Positions 50,301 to 62,800 of a stretch of 64,000 nt of DNA are shown here, one piece after another. Source of the DNA: Acorus gramineus. Its lineage: Eukaryota > Streptophyta > Magnoliopsida > Acorales > Acoraceae. Made by a program: the position numbers and the translations under genes. The stretch is taken from positions 8,888,134-8,952,133 of the forward strand of contig CM060853.1 in assembly GCA_030737835.1 (NCBI GenBank). The letters run 5' to 3'. The stretch's first letter is position 1. Every line of letters starts with the position of its first letter. The notes under the pieces were generated by a model. It worked only from the letters and a program-made list of their open reading frames with translations, had not been told where the DNA came from and made no database searches.

Positions 50301-51385
50301 GGTTTCATGGCATTCGCTAAGGGGAACGGCTTTTCGCGCCGCTTCTGGATCGATCGATCTCCTCAATCACTGCCTAAGGCGATTGACTGGGAAGTTGATC
50401 GATGGTGGCTCCATGGTGATCAATTTTCGGTGCAACCTTGAAACAAACACCATGGAATTCAGGTTTTTGTTTCTGTTGATTGATCATTGTTTCCTTTCAA
50501 GTCATGATAGAACTATTACTGATTTCTTATACTCTCCATTACAGGCTTGAGAAGGTGCATGAGAATCCGGGCAAGTACGGCCTCTTGGAGGTTTTTTCCC
50601 AACCCACCCGAGATCATGTCATCCGTGACCTAAAGTTATTGTATGACTCTATCCTCCACCCGGAGACAATGCAGCCCTTCAAACCTGAAGCAACCTATGC
50701 CCTCGCACAAAAATCTGCTGCAATTCTCCTAGATTGCAAGCAGTTCATCAAAGATAATGAGTCTATGGAATCTCCAAAGGATCCCTTAACAATCCAAATA
50801 TCATGTGAAATGGAGTTGGCTGACCAGCCAAACGACTTCATAGCTCCGCCACATGAACTCCTTGTTCTGCCACTGACAGCCACAGTGGCAGACCTAAAAA
50901 CTGAAGTGACAAAGGCTTTCCAAGAAGCCTACATCGCGTACGAGAGGTTCCAGGTCGAACAGTTGTTGGACTTTGGGAAAATCAGCGACGACATCCAGAT
51001 GCAGCTTTTGGTGGGGATGAAGGGAATGGTCCGAGTGAAAGGGAGGTGCGAAGGTTCGGATGATTTTCAGATGTTCTTGATGGAGAGGGGGGTGGAGAAC
51101 TGGATTGTGGACTGTTATTGTGGGGCCAAGGATGACGACGGTGAGAGGATGCTCACCTGTGATACTTGTGGCGTGTGGCGCCACACCAGGTGTGTTGGGA
51201 TACGGGATGGCGAAGAGGTCCTGCCAAAGTTTGTGTGTGCAAAGTGCGTGATTGCCTCCAGGCGACCGCCGCCTAAACGGGGTCGTCCGTGCAAGCGGAT
51301 TAAATCCGGCACGGGTTTGTCTTGCAATCCCGTGCCTATCTTTTGCTGGTCGTCCACTGAGCTTCTTGCGGAGGCTGCAGGGTAA
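47335..51385 (+). CDS. PHD-finger nuclear protein of the MS1/MMD1/At1g33420 family, complete
   Basis: Chromatin-associated PHD protein; relatives MS1 and MMD1 control tapetum and male meiosis, but this one is nearest by wording to the uncharacterised At1g33420 type. Exons: 47335-47698, 48458-48584, 49505-49720, 49839-50462, 50545-51385; phases join, 723 residues. The N-terminus has MKRAKKR (likely NLS) and LHDFLRYPDSP. Residues ~112-180 form a Cys-rich block: CDQCRVVGWSNHPVCRRRYH, then CPWC and CLVC. The middle contains KLLYCVSKGHPWYGNWGY, a family hallmark. The C-terminal PHD finger (~630-680) has C4HC3 spacing in DCYCGAKDDDGERMLTCDTC, WRHTRC and FVCAKC. A tail of ~45 residues carries KRGRPCKR, an AT-hook-like core. 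The start is the first ATG with the family sequence MVVMNGRPMKR. Confidence 0.92.
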
Positions 51386-51812
51386 ATTGTGTGTGTATAG
51401 TGTTCTAACAAGGGCAGCCTTTTTTTGGTTGTAGAATTAACTCCCCCATCAATGAAATTTTGAAAGCTCACTTTTGAGCTTCTTATTTATATATGTGTTT
51501 CTTTTTCTTTAACCCTACAAAGGTAATAGATGTGAATGATTATAACTCCATGAATATATATATTTCCATGTCACTGTAATGCAACAACAAAAAACAACAG
51601 AATGTGATCCACAATAATTTATTGATGATGCCTAGGCCACATATCATGAGCAATAAACAGTTACTGAAAGATGTGTCACTAATGCAGGTGTATGGTTTCT
51701 AATGGATGGTTCTGATATAGGTGACTTATACCTAGAAATATATGCTTGTATATACAAAAAGAAAATAAAAGGAATATCAGATGGGAGAACTTACATATAT
51801 ATTTTTGGCCAT
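51386..51812. other. Convergent intergenic region
   Basis: Holds the 3' UTRs of the PHD gene (+) and the VPS9 gene (-). AT-rich with no repeat seen. Confidence 0.5.
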
Positions 51813-54800
51813 TCAATGTGGGAGAGTGCACAGAGACTCCTTGTCAAGATTGAGGCCCCTCACTGCCTCACATATTGCAGAGTACTTGGTCACCACTTGT
51901 TTATACAGGCTTAGCAATTTGTGCACATCTTCCACTGTTAGCTCACCTGCTTCCGCTTCCATGTATGGGTACTTCTGACCTATAGAGATCATCAATTGAA
52001 GGCTCAAAAATATAGTTTTTGTTTCGATTAGATAATGTAAACCAATTGTGTAGATTGTTCGGAGAATTTTCGATTGTTGAATCTAGCTTTCAAACAAAAC
52101 CTTTTTGAACTTGATTCAGAAGTGATGCAGCATATCAGTTGATTTCAAGCTACAAAAGCAACATAACTTACCAAAAGTAAGCGTCTCTTTTCCATGTGTT
52201 ATAGTGAAATTGTCGTTATGATCGTATGATGATGAGCTGATTGTAGGTCCAATTCTTGTATCTTTGTTGGCCAATCTAGCCTTCTCCATATTTATCTGAA
52301 ACTCAGTCTCGTCCATGGAAAGTGAGTGGGCATCCATGTCTACTATAAATAACTTGGCAGAGATTAGATTAGTAAGGTAATAAGCTGCTTCAGAAATAAG
52401 CTTTGTCTGCCGCCTGAAGAGCTGGATGAACTTAAGGTTTGAGTGTAAATGGGGAGGATTCGCCTGCATCAAATGAACAAAATCATCCAATAGGATCATA
52501 TAACATATCACAAATAGAAACTTTTAGGCCTAAGATTAGCTAACTTCTCTCTCAAATCCAATTGGCATGCACAGGCAATTGCATGATGACAGTTGTAGTA
52601 AATAACAACTCCTACCCACCAAAAAAAAAAAAAAAAACTCCCAAATAATAGCATGATGCTAGTAATCTCACAACACCATCTGTCGCTACATGTATGATTC
52701 TCACAAATTGTAGAGTTCACGCAATATGATGACCAGTTCTTTTGAAATTCAATTCAATGCATGATATTTAAATGCATTCAAAATTTTCATTCAGATGTAA
52801 TGTAAACTACTATTAAGCATGAACCACATCCATGCTTTCAACAAGGAAACAAAAGTTTTGTCAGCATACATATAGCACAAAACTGATAACGGGTTATCAA
52901 CTTCATAAAAAAGACACAAAACTCAAGGTTCCAAGTCCTATACCATAGTCATGTTGATACAAAATAAGCAAATTATATGAAAATTCGATGGATGAGTATA
53001 TCACTTCGATTATAATTCATTCGTATCATGTTAATATACCAACAAATGCAACACAAAAGGTATAAAATAAAATTCATGACTAATGATAAGTAGAGTGGCT
53101 TATTACCAATGAGAGCTTGCCTTGATGGTGACATATATAATAACAGGAAGAAAATCATCGGCCCCAGCGGGTACATGATCAGATGACATTGATGCATTGA
53201 TAAGCAAATTGTTAATGACCTTGCAACAATTAAAAATGCAGCAAAGCTTCTCGCAAGGGGATTTATAAGCATTAATCCTCTGCAGTTCTTTCTCTGCAAT
53301 CTGTAAAAGAAAAACCAACACTTTAGCCACAGGATTACTATATTAAAAAACTTTCCTAGTCTAAACATGAACAAATAAGCAAATTGGCCAGGTAGGGCCA
53401 GGACACATGCTAACGAATGCATTTAGATGCAAATCAGTCAATAAGCTGCAGTTCACTTAAATCAAACTAATATACGGGCATCAAAACAGGATCTTTCATT
53501 TAAAAAAAAAAAACATAATGATATAAAAATTTGAAGTCTGTCAGAATGTTGTTCAACGATTAAATCAGCAGTAAACAAATGAAGCTTTAATCTGATTGAC
53601 CATGATTTGCAGCATCTGAGCCAAGGATAGAAACATGTCCCAGTAAACTATAGTTAAATTGTAAAGTCAAACTTCAAAATAAATATACCTATATTTTCCT
53701 TTTGAAGAATATTTTAGTGATGATCACCACAAAAATGATTTGTACACACACTCGATGATTTACCACACCTCGATCCAAAGTAAAAAAATAACTAGGCCTC
53801 TAAAATTGTTTATGGATGACAAGATGTGATGGGGAAGATGTGAAACTTCGTGTGGTTAAATTTCAGTATTTGCATGCTGATTGAAAGATCACCATCAATC
53901 CAGATGGTCTTAACTGAATTGAGTCCCTTGTTGGCTAAAGGATGTCACATGAGAATCCTTTGATTTCTAAAACAATTAAATTTACATTTTAATTTAAAGC
54001 CACCCTACTGTAATGCAGCACTAAAGAATTGCATCTTCAATGGAACTAATTTAAGAACAAATTTTCACTTTTCTGAACATTGTTAGTTTGTCGCAAATGC
54101 ATGGTTGTCGGTGATAGACATGATGGCAGGATCTTTGACACAGCAATTACAGAATCTGAGTATGGTGAGTGCTCTGGACAAAGGCAAGGAGTGCCAAACA
54201 TCTCAAAAATTAAGTGGCTCATCCCTGTAGTATAGAAAGGGCAAGGCAAAGAAGATTGCTAGTATGCAACTAAACTTCTTAATGTAGTGCTTTTAGGATA
54301 AGAACAAACTCCATACCAGCCATGATGCTTCATTATGGAAAATCTCAGACACATCCAAGTGTTCAGGTTTTATGAAATGCTGCAACAAGTATATCTTCTC
54401 TGAGATCTCCTGATCAAATTTAGCATCCTCCAGAGAGCATGCGAATGTTCGATTGAACAATTTTGTCATTACATACTTCTCCAGACCCTATAGTTTAAAT
54501 AAAAACAACATAAGCACACAAGTATTATTAGAAAGTTTACACCAAACAGGCAAACAATAAGCACCAGTAATCTACCAAAACATCCATAAGAAATACACAA
54601 TATAAAGCATCACTGATATAGAAGTTTGTACATCAGAACTAAGTAGTCTAACAGAGTTTTGAACTAACAAAATCTTACAGTTGTTGCTACAAAGTAAAAA
54701 GAACAAAAACTGCCACTAATCATCTGTATGGATCCAACTAAGAATTAGACAAAGTCCTGGGAAGATAGAATTTTAATGATCATCCAAATGTTATATAACA

Positions 54801-55916
54801 AAGAACTCAGTGTTGTATTGCACATGTATATTTTATCTCACAGTTCACTGTTATTTTGAAGAATGCCAGAAATCAGAAGTAAAATTGAACAAAATATTCA
54901 CCTGAAATAAAACTGCAACGCGTGAATTTGAAATGAGTTAAAAAAAAAAGTGCTTACTTCAACAGCATTGTCAATTTCTTCCTCAGTTGCACCAGACCAT
55001 AAAGGATGATCCCTAATGGTATTTTCCATTGTCAAAAGAAAGTCTTGCAGTCTTTGACTATCACTTTCAGCATCAGAACCATGAAATGAGAATGACACAA
55101 TGAAACTGCAATGTAAAATCTTAGCCTTTCAGTATTACTATTTTTAAGTCAAACAACAAAAAAAAGGTACTGGTTGATAAATATCAGCAATGCCCAATTA
55201 TCTCCAAGAACATCATTTCCAAAACAAGACGTAAAACATGACTGTTCAATCAAAATTCATCAAATTTTTAATGATCAACATTAACATTTATAATCCATGA
55301 TCCCCTGATTAAATTTTATGTATTAATACACACACTAAATAACTCAATTTAACTATGTAATTAAAATACACTAGATTCTGATTAACCCTAATTTATCCAG
55401 GATTCTCATCAAGGCAAAGACATACTATTATAAAATTAATATGATCATAAACCACATAATCCACAAAATCATCTCATAAATGCTCAAAACCCTAACAAAT
55501 TTCAACAATCAAAGAAACCCTAAAAAGATCAACAATCCAAACATAATTTCCGAACCCGATCACCAAATCCAAACCCTAATAAATCCTCCAATTCATTTTC
55601 ATTTTCCTTTTCCTGAACATAATCCAAAAACACCAATTCAAAACCAACCACATATTCCAATCAAACCAAACCAAGAAACCCCGAATTCCATCATCATCAG
55701 TTGAAACAAAAAAAAACACAATCGAATCAATGAAATTCCATACCTCTTGATCGAACGCACGATATCAATCGCCGCCGGGTGCCGCATCCGATGGAGGAAC
55801 CCGTAGAACGTCGTCGGAGACGGAGCATGAGAGGAGGAGCACATCGTGAGATCGCTTAAAGTGTTTCGCCCTAGATCGCTTGAGAAATTCGACCTAGGTC
55901 GAACTTTGCTTTGCAT
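51813..55916 (-). CDS. VPS9-domain Rab5 guanine-nucleotide exchange factor, compact VPS9A-type
   Basis: VPS9A activates plant Rab5 GTPases (RABF group) on endosomes. Minus-strand exons: 55744-55916, 54958-55105, 54317-54487, 53121-53300, 52172-52463, 51813-51979; 376 residues from the first ATG, or 352 from the ATG at 55844, which fits the family start better (FYGFLHRMRHPA). The helical bundle (SIKSFIVSF, DHPLWSGATEEEID) precedes the VPS9 domain: GLEKYVMTKLFNRTFA, KLCCIFNCCKVINNLL, GADDFLPVIIYVTIKANPP and EAAYYLTNLISA. The Asp in GADDFLP and the Tyr in AAYY match residues needed for catalysis in Arabidopsis VPS9A. A C-terminal helix (KYPYMEAEAGELTVEDVHKL) follows. The long linker of VPS9A (about 520 residues in total) is missing. 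Intron 4 starts with GC, not GT (see findings). Confidence 0.92.
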
Positions 55917-56842
55917 TGATTTTTTTTTTTTTTTGTCTCTGCAGTTTAAATAGACGGAGAGAAATACAGAGAGAATGTTAGGTAGAGAGACTATTTGAGA
56001 GGGAGTTGGAGGTCAATCTTGATCGGACGGTCGGGAGTCAACCACTGATCAACGCGTGATTTAAGACCGGTGGATGTTGTGGGGGGGTTCGTTTATTGGA
56101 CGATGGTGATGATGGGCCCATCTGATCGGACGGATGAGATTGAATCTGCTCACTCTCCCTTGTGACCAATCACTGTAACTCGATTATTTTATTTTATCTT
56201 ACACGAAATTAATTAAACTAAAAAAATTTTAATCTTTCAGTCCTTCACAGAAATAACATTACTAGATAAACTTTGTGATATATATATTTAATTACACTTA
56301 ATATATTTTATAATGATATATAAAACTAATTAGATGATGTATATATATAATTCTAAAAATATCAGACCATTAGAAATTTAAGACTGAATATTCTAAAAAT
56401 GTTGGATAAATGAAGTTCAAATTTGTGAAGTCATTTATGCATTTTTGTCATTACTCATTCATGCTTTCAACATAATCTATCAGAATTGGATTTTAAGAAA
56501 ACCAGAATTTAAATTTCAAAGGGTAGCTCTTATTCTTCTGCTGGAACATCATGTTAATGTTGTTCAAAACCTATGTTCATGTGATCATTTCTGGACAGCA
56601 CATACAATCCATTTAATGCCCCCTTCTCACATTATTCAATTCATGTGGAAGGAGAATTTCTCCTGATTCCCACAACAGAAACTATGGTAAACTGCAAATG
56701 ACTTTGTATTTCACAGGATTTTTTAATTAGAATTCCTATAGCATCGTTTCGTAGGTTTATCATCCCAGTTTTCATCGTCGTCATAAAAAAAAAAAAAACA
56801 TAGAAAACAAAAAAGGAACAAAAAGCAGGATACAGAGGAGCC
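55917..56842. other. Intergenic region: VPS9 promoter and SPF30 3' flank
   Basis: Contains the upstream region of the VPS9 gene (minus) and, beyond ~56.6 kb, the 3' UTR of SPF30 (also minus). A T tract at 55920-55934 lies in the VPS9 leader. No gene or repeat recognised. Confidence 0.5.
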
Positions 56843-59800
56843 CTAGTCTTCAGAATCAACGCCGCCGGCCCCCTTCAGGTGGAGATGCTTCTCCCTCTTC
56901 TGGAAATCAGTGAGCCCCTTCCCACTGCCGGTGACGCCAACCTTCCCCTTCGGATCTTCCGGGGATTTGAATATACTCTCTCGTTTTCGCCCCGAGAAGA
57001 ACCCAATCTGCACACAAGTGCAACAATGCAAAGTATGTAAGGGAGAGAGGAAAAGAGAATATGCCAGGAACAAATGGTGGGTTGTTTGAATTACATATTT
57101 TCAAATAATCATGCATTCCATATTGAAAAATATTACATCTAGTCATTCCTGCAGTCATATTTGCAGTCCCAACAAGTTTTTGAATTTATTTGGGAAGGTA
57201 TGTACTCAACAAAAAAAATAAAATGAAAGTATATACTCGAATAAATTGAATGCATCCCTTCTTGCATTTTCCCTAATAGAGTATATACTCATCTAACGGA
57301 GTGCATACTCTTAGAAATTTCATTTACTAGGTTAGTACCGCAGGAATGCCTACATGATTGATTGTGTATGAGCACCCTTACACATTAATACAATTAATTC
57401 TCTGGATTTCCAGGAAAGAAATTGTAATTTCACAAACTGCATGTGAAATAACGGCCACACAAACCACAATATGCAGATTTAACTACATGGATTAGGAGAA
57501 CCTTTTTAGCTTTCCCTTTTGTTGTTTGGAACTGTTGCCAAGCGTTCTGCCTCTTGTTCTGAGTGACTTCGAGTTGCTCAAACCGCACCTTTGATTTGAA
57601 TGCGTGTATTTTCTTTTTTTTGGTGGCTTTCTGCAAACGCATGGAACAATTACATTTCTAAGGTAATATAAATCAAAAACACAATGAGAGACGATATATA
57701 TGTGGAGTTTGATCAGACTAACAACACAAACATTCTATATTACAGTAGGTTATGATTCATTGATAGGACATAATCCTTGAGTCATTATGATAACAAGTCA
57801 TATCTGGCTATTCGCGGACCATTGAATAGGCCACCGGCTGCTGAGCTTGTCAGTGGAGATATCATTTCCACCAACACAACCAACCATTTGGAAAGTTGGT
57901 AAAATAGGTGGAGTATACTGATGAAAATAGGTCATCCCCAATGTTATGTCCAACAAACAACCAATAAAAAAAGGCATCACAGACATGTGTACTAATGAAC
58001 TGTTAAAGAAGAAACAAGAGCATACATAAACGAATTTGAAAAGGGCAGCTGCAAGGATGAAGTGTCTATTTGTGATGAGAGGGAGAGCAACTTGGCTGGA
58101 TTCGTATTCATTCTCAAGTGCTTCGAAATTCTTTATGGCCCTAAGGTGAACCTTAACAAGAGTAATTTATTCGGTATTCATATCCCCATGGATAAGGTAA
58201 ACGTTATCGCATCTCGTTTGAATTGCAAAGCTTCAGATTTTCCAACCAAATATCTTGGGCTTCCTCTTCACACTTCCTCTCTTCAGAAGAGAGATTGGGC
58301 CCCTCTTATTCATAGATTCGGCAAGAAACTTGATGGGTGGAAAGAAAGAGCTCTTAGTTTGGGAGGTAGACTAGTACTTCTTAATGCGGATCGCACAAGT
58401 CTCCCAATTTTTTTTCTCTCTATTTTCAAGATTCCCAGCAGCATTCTTAATGAGGCGGACAAAATGAGGAGATTCTTATGGCATGGCACTAAAGATGGAG
58501 GTTCGAGTCCATACTTGGCTAAGTGAGGCCTTGCATGTAGGGATAAGAAAGACGTGGCATGAGGGTTCTTAATCTTCAAAATATGAATAAGGCACTATTG
58601 GGAAAGTGGCTGTAGCGTTTGATTGCTGATCAGGATGATTGCTGATCAGGATTCACTATGGATCCGCATTATTCGAGAGAAATACTATAAGCGATGCTCG
58701 AGATTAGAGTTACTCCCTCATCATAGAGCTTCTCTTTCCAAAATTTGGAAGGATATTCTCGAGATTGTCGATGCAATTAAAGGAGAATCCAATTTCATTC
58801 CGGGCAATGGAGTTGAGACTAAATTTTGGAAAGATTTTTGGCTCTATGGTTCGTCTCCGGCTAATTTTTGTCCTAATCTCTTCCGGGTGGCGTCTAATGT
58901 GGATGACTTGATTTGTGACTCTTTTACTTGCGGAGTTAACTCTATTATTTGGTGTCCTCCATTGCGCCGAAATTTAAATGATGTTGAAGCCATGGAATTA
59001 ACTCATCTTCTGGATCTTCTTCAAGGCGTCAAATTAAAATTGGAAGACGAGGATGTAGTGAAATGGAACTTGGCCCCTCTTCTTGGATTCTCGATGAAAA
59101 CCCATTATTGGAAGATCAACAAAGCATCGTCTTCAACCCCGACCGCTAACATCCATTATCTTATTTGGGGGACTCTTGTGCCCTTGAAAATAAGAGCTTT
59201 TATGTGGCTTCTCTCTCTAGACAAAGTTCTAACCAAGATGAATAGAGCAAAGTGGACTCGTGATAGTGATACTTCATGTTTGTTATGTGGTGGTGCCGAG
59301 GAGGATAGGGAGCATCTGTTCTTTAGATGCCCATTCGCTTTATCGATTTGGGGGTTGGTTGGAAAAGCTATTGGTTCGTTGTGTTGTTTCCATAACATCG
59401 ATGAGATGAGGAATCTATTCTATCATAAAAGGAAAAAAGGGGATCGTAGCAATGAAGCTAAATTTCAATGGCTAATTCCTCATGCGGTTTGTTGGTGTAT
59501 TTGGTTGACTCGGAATGAAAGTCATTTTCAAAGAAAGAGGGTGCATGTGGAAAATACTTGGGCATACATGCTTAAGGATTGGGTGAAGTTGATGCTCCAA
59601 GAAGATAATCCTTCCACGATTATGGGTCATTCTTGGTTCATGAAGAAGTGATTCTATATATGTTTTTTCGATTTGGAATTTTTTCGCAATCGAAATTTTA
59701 TTTTTCTTTTGGAGATCCCTCGTCTCCTTTGTTCGGAGGCTTTTAATGAATAAAAGTTCCTATCCTTATTCAAAAAAAGGATGAAGTATTTAATAATGAA

Positions 59801-62800
59801 TGTACTAAACAGGAAGCATTTCAAACTTACCACATCTTCAGGATCATCAGGTTCTATGCGAAGCTTAGCAGGTAATGTACGTGACTGGAAATCAGTTCCG
59901 GCTGCTTGGGCAATCTTCCTCTTTATGGCCAGTTTGGTGGCTTCAGCTTCTTTTTCTGCTTCCAGCAATGCATCGACAACTCCCTCTTGAATTGGCCTTA
60001 CATTGCTAGGATCCACCTAATAATCAGAAAGTTTGGGCCTTTAACAGAATTCTCACATCCATGGAAAGGCAAAGCAAAAACAAGACTAATAGCCAATAAA
60101 AAAAAAGAGCTCACATTTATAAAAGACCTTTTATAATGCTCAGTGTCATATTCATGAGTATTTATATTGTTGACACAAAAGAGAAGTTTCCCACACTGAA
60201 AACAAGAACAAGTGCATGCTCTATTGCTCACACACAAACGCATACTCTCGACTAATGACCTTAGAATAAACAAACTGATTGTGCCATGTAACACAATCAT
60301 CATGCCTCATGCACCGTCTTTAAGCTTCTTAAATGTATCCAAATGAGGAAACCATATGTAATGTTTCGTTTTGTTTTGATTTTTGACCCATAGTCACATA
60401 TGAAATAGCAGATGGGATTTTTATTTTTATTTTGCAAAGGTAAATATGAGTTTTTTTAAAGGAAAGATAATCAATTCAGATATGAAAAATCTTGTTAGGT
60501 AGATTATACAAATAAAAATTCTGACCAAAGCTGAAACTGTCATTTTATATGTACTAAAAAAATCATGGCCGGATTAATCAACGATTCTATGATATACAAG
60601 CCAGCATTAAAAAAACTAGCAGGTAAATGCACCCAACCTGTTCAGAAGAAGATTTCATATAATGCTGTGCAGTTTCAATAGAAATAAAACTTAAAGGCAA
60701 TAGCTACAGCGCCAATTTTCATTATGCAGAAACAATGACAAACTATTTTTTTAATGATAATCAGTTCACAAATTGTTCACTAAAATAGAATTTTGAGTAC
60801 CACCTAATATGATCGGAATTTTTTTGCAAATACGATCTAAGAAAATAGGAATTTATATGGTACATATATAAAATATTAAATATATGCTTACCTCCTCTTT
60901 ATTTCCCCATCCCTCATAAGAGACAAAGTATCCATTTGGAGTAAGAGCCTCAATTATTGCATCGTACCTGAACATTCAACTAATCAATCAAAATAAAAAG
61001 GGTAAAAACAAATGAAAATGTAACAAAGAGATCAACTTGATAGAGCATGTTATTAGTTTGCATACCATTCCCCATCATCGCTCCACACAGCCTGAACCTT
61101 AGTACCAACAGAAAATTGTTCAGACTGCTCACCCAAGTTGCTGGAATCCTATAATAATGAACATAAACGAGAAAGGAACACAAATATTAGAAACAAGAAA
61201 AGGCCTATAATGAGAAAATGGCAAATATATCAGTGGCATCCATCCAATATAGAACATGCTCCTTTCACTATATATATGCATATAGAACATGCAAGATGAT
61301 CTATGTACCACATTTACCCTATGGTTCAGTGGCGCAAACTCTTAATTACGAGCACATCTAACGCGTCGGAATTATAAAGCTATCAAAAGATACTGGTGTC
61401 CTTGAACAATTTCAAGTTTACAACCCTCTGAATTTGCCTAATATGTACTCCTAGAAAGAAGAAATGAAAATGCTAGACTATGCTGGTTATAGATAAAAAA
61501 AAATTTACCATCCTGAACTGAGCTTCCTCATCAAACTGATTTTGATGCATAGATGCATTTGCATCTGGCTGTGTACCCGAAAGTTCATTGTGCTTTGCAG
61601 TTGCCAAAAGCTCTTCGGTAAGTTCGATCACCTGCACACTCAAAAGTCTCATCCAAATAAGAGAGATGAAGTCAGTCATGAACCCATTCTGCTATTTTAA
61701 AAATCCCAAACTTATATTTGAGTTTTCCAACTTAGAATCTCAGCGAGAACATCTGAAATCAGGAGAAGGCAAGGAGGAAGGCCATCACGACTCATAGCAC
61801 CTGCACAGGAACCAAGATAGAGGTGATGGGCATCTCATTTAACCCACAACTTTTCAGAGACAACTCTTCTTTTTTATCACAATTCTCCATATAGCTCCAT
61901 TGTCTGGAAAAATGAGCTCTACTGTAATGCAAACACCCTTCTCACCTTTATCAAGAAGAATGGAAAACAAAAATCTCCATAACCATTCCTCTGCTAACCA
62001 TTCCTCTGCCACTATGCAGCCACATGCTTCGCCCCTGCCTGAACAACATCGATTGCTCCTTGAAATAAAAAGTAACCAACGAGAGGACTACCAAATTAAG
62101 AATCCTAATTTTTTTTCTAAAAGGTTCTGGATCCTCCTGTTGCTTAAATTCGGTGAATTTGATAGGACTTAAGAACATTAGATCTAGATATATTTTAAGG
62201 AATTAAATTCATTCTGTGATGGGAATTTTTTTTTAAAGAAAGAAAAAGTACACTTGATTGTTATTATTTCATAATAACACCAGCAAAAATGTGAAAAAAC
62301 TCACCTCTTCGAGTTCTTTTTCCATGTCAACGTATTCAGAGTTCCCAGGTTCATCAGCCAGGAGTTGTCTGATCTGTGACATAGTGAATAAAAATATGTT
62401 AAGAAGGCACTGAAACATATTTCAAACAAAAGAAAAAAATTAAAGAGTTCACACATCAAACTATTGAGTACAAGCAAAAAACAGATAGCACAACAAAAGA
62501 AAAATCCATGTAATGCAAGAAGCTTAAATGCTTTCAAAGATGAGGTGCATAGTGACATGGAAGACACTGTATCTATCTCTTGGATTGGACTCATTCTTGA
62601 CATCAAATATTGCATTCAAAACACGCACAGGCCATAGCACTCTTAGATATTCAATCTTTAAACACTTAGGCCCTCTTTAGCAGCAAATTAAGATTTTAGG
62701 CTAAATATACCATAATGTGGGGTAGTACCCATGAACTTACCCCACTCTATCTTCAGAAAGCTCAATAAATTATCCTTGTGATATAAACCATTTTTTATCT

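Noticed and set aside
58053..59787. Treating the 342-codon plus-strand frame as a host gene
   Set aside because: zf-RVT and RT-end motifs, target-site duplication and A-rich end identify a LINE.
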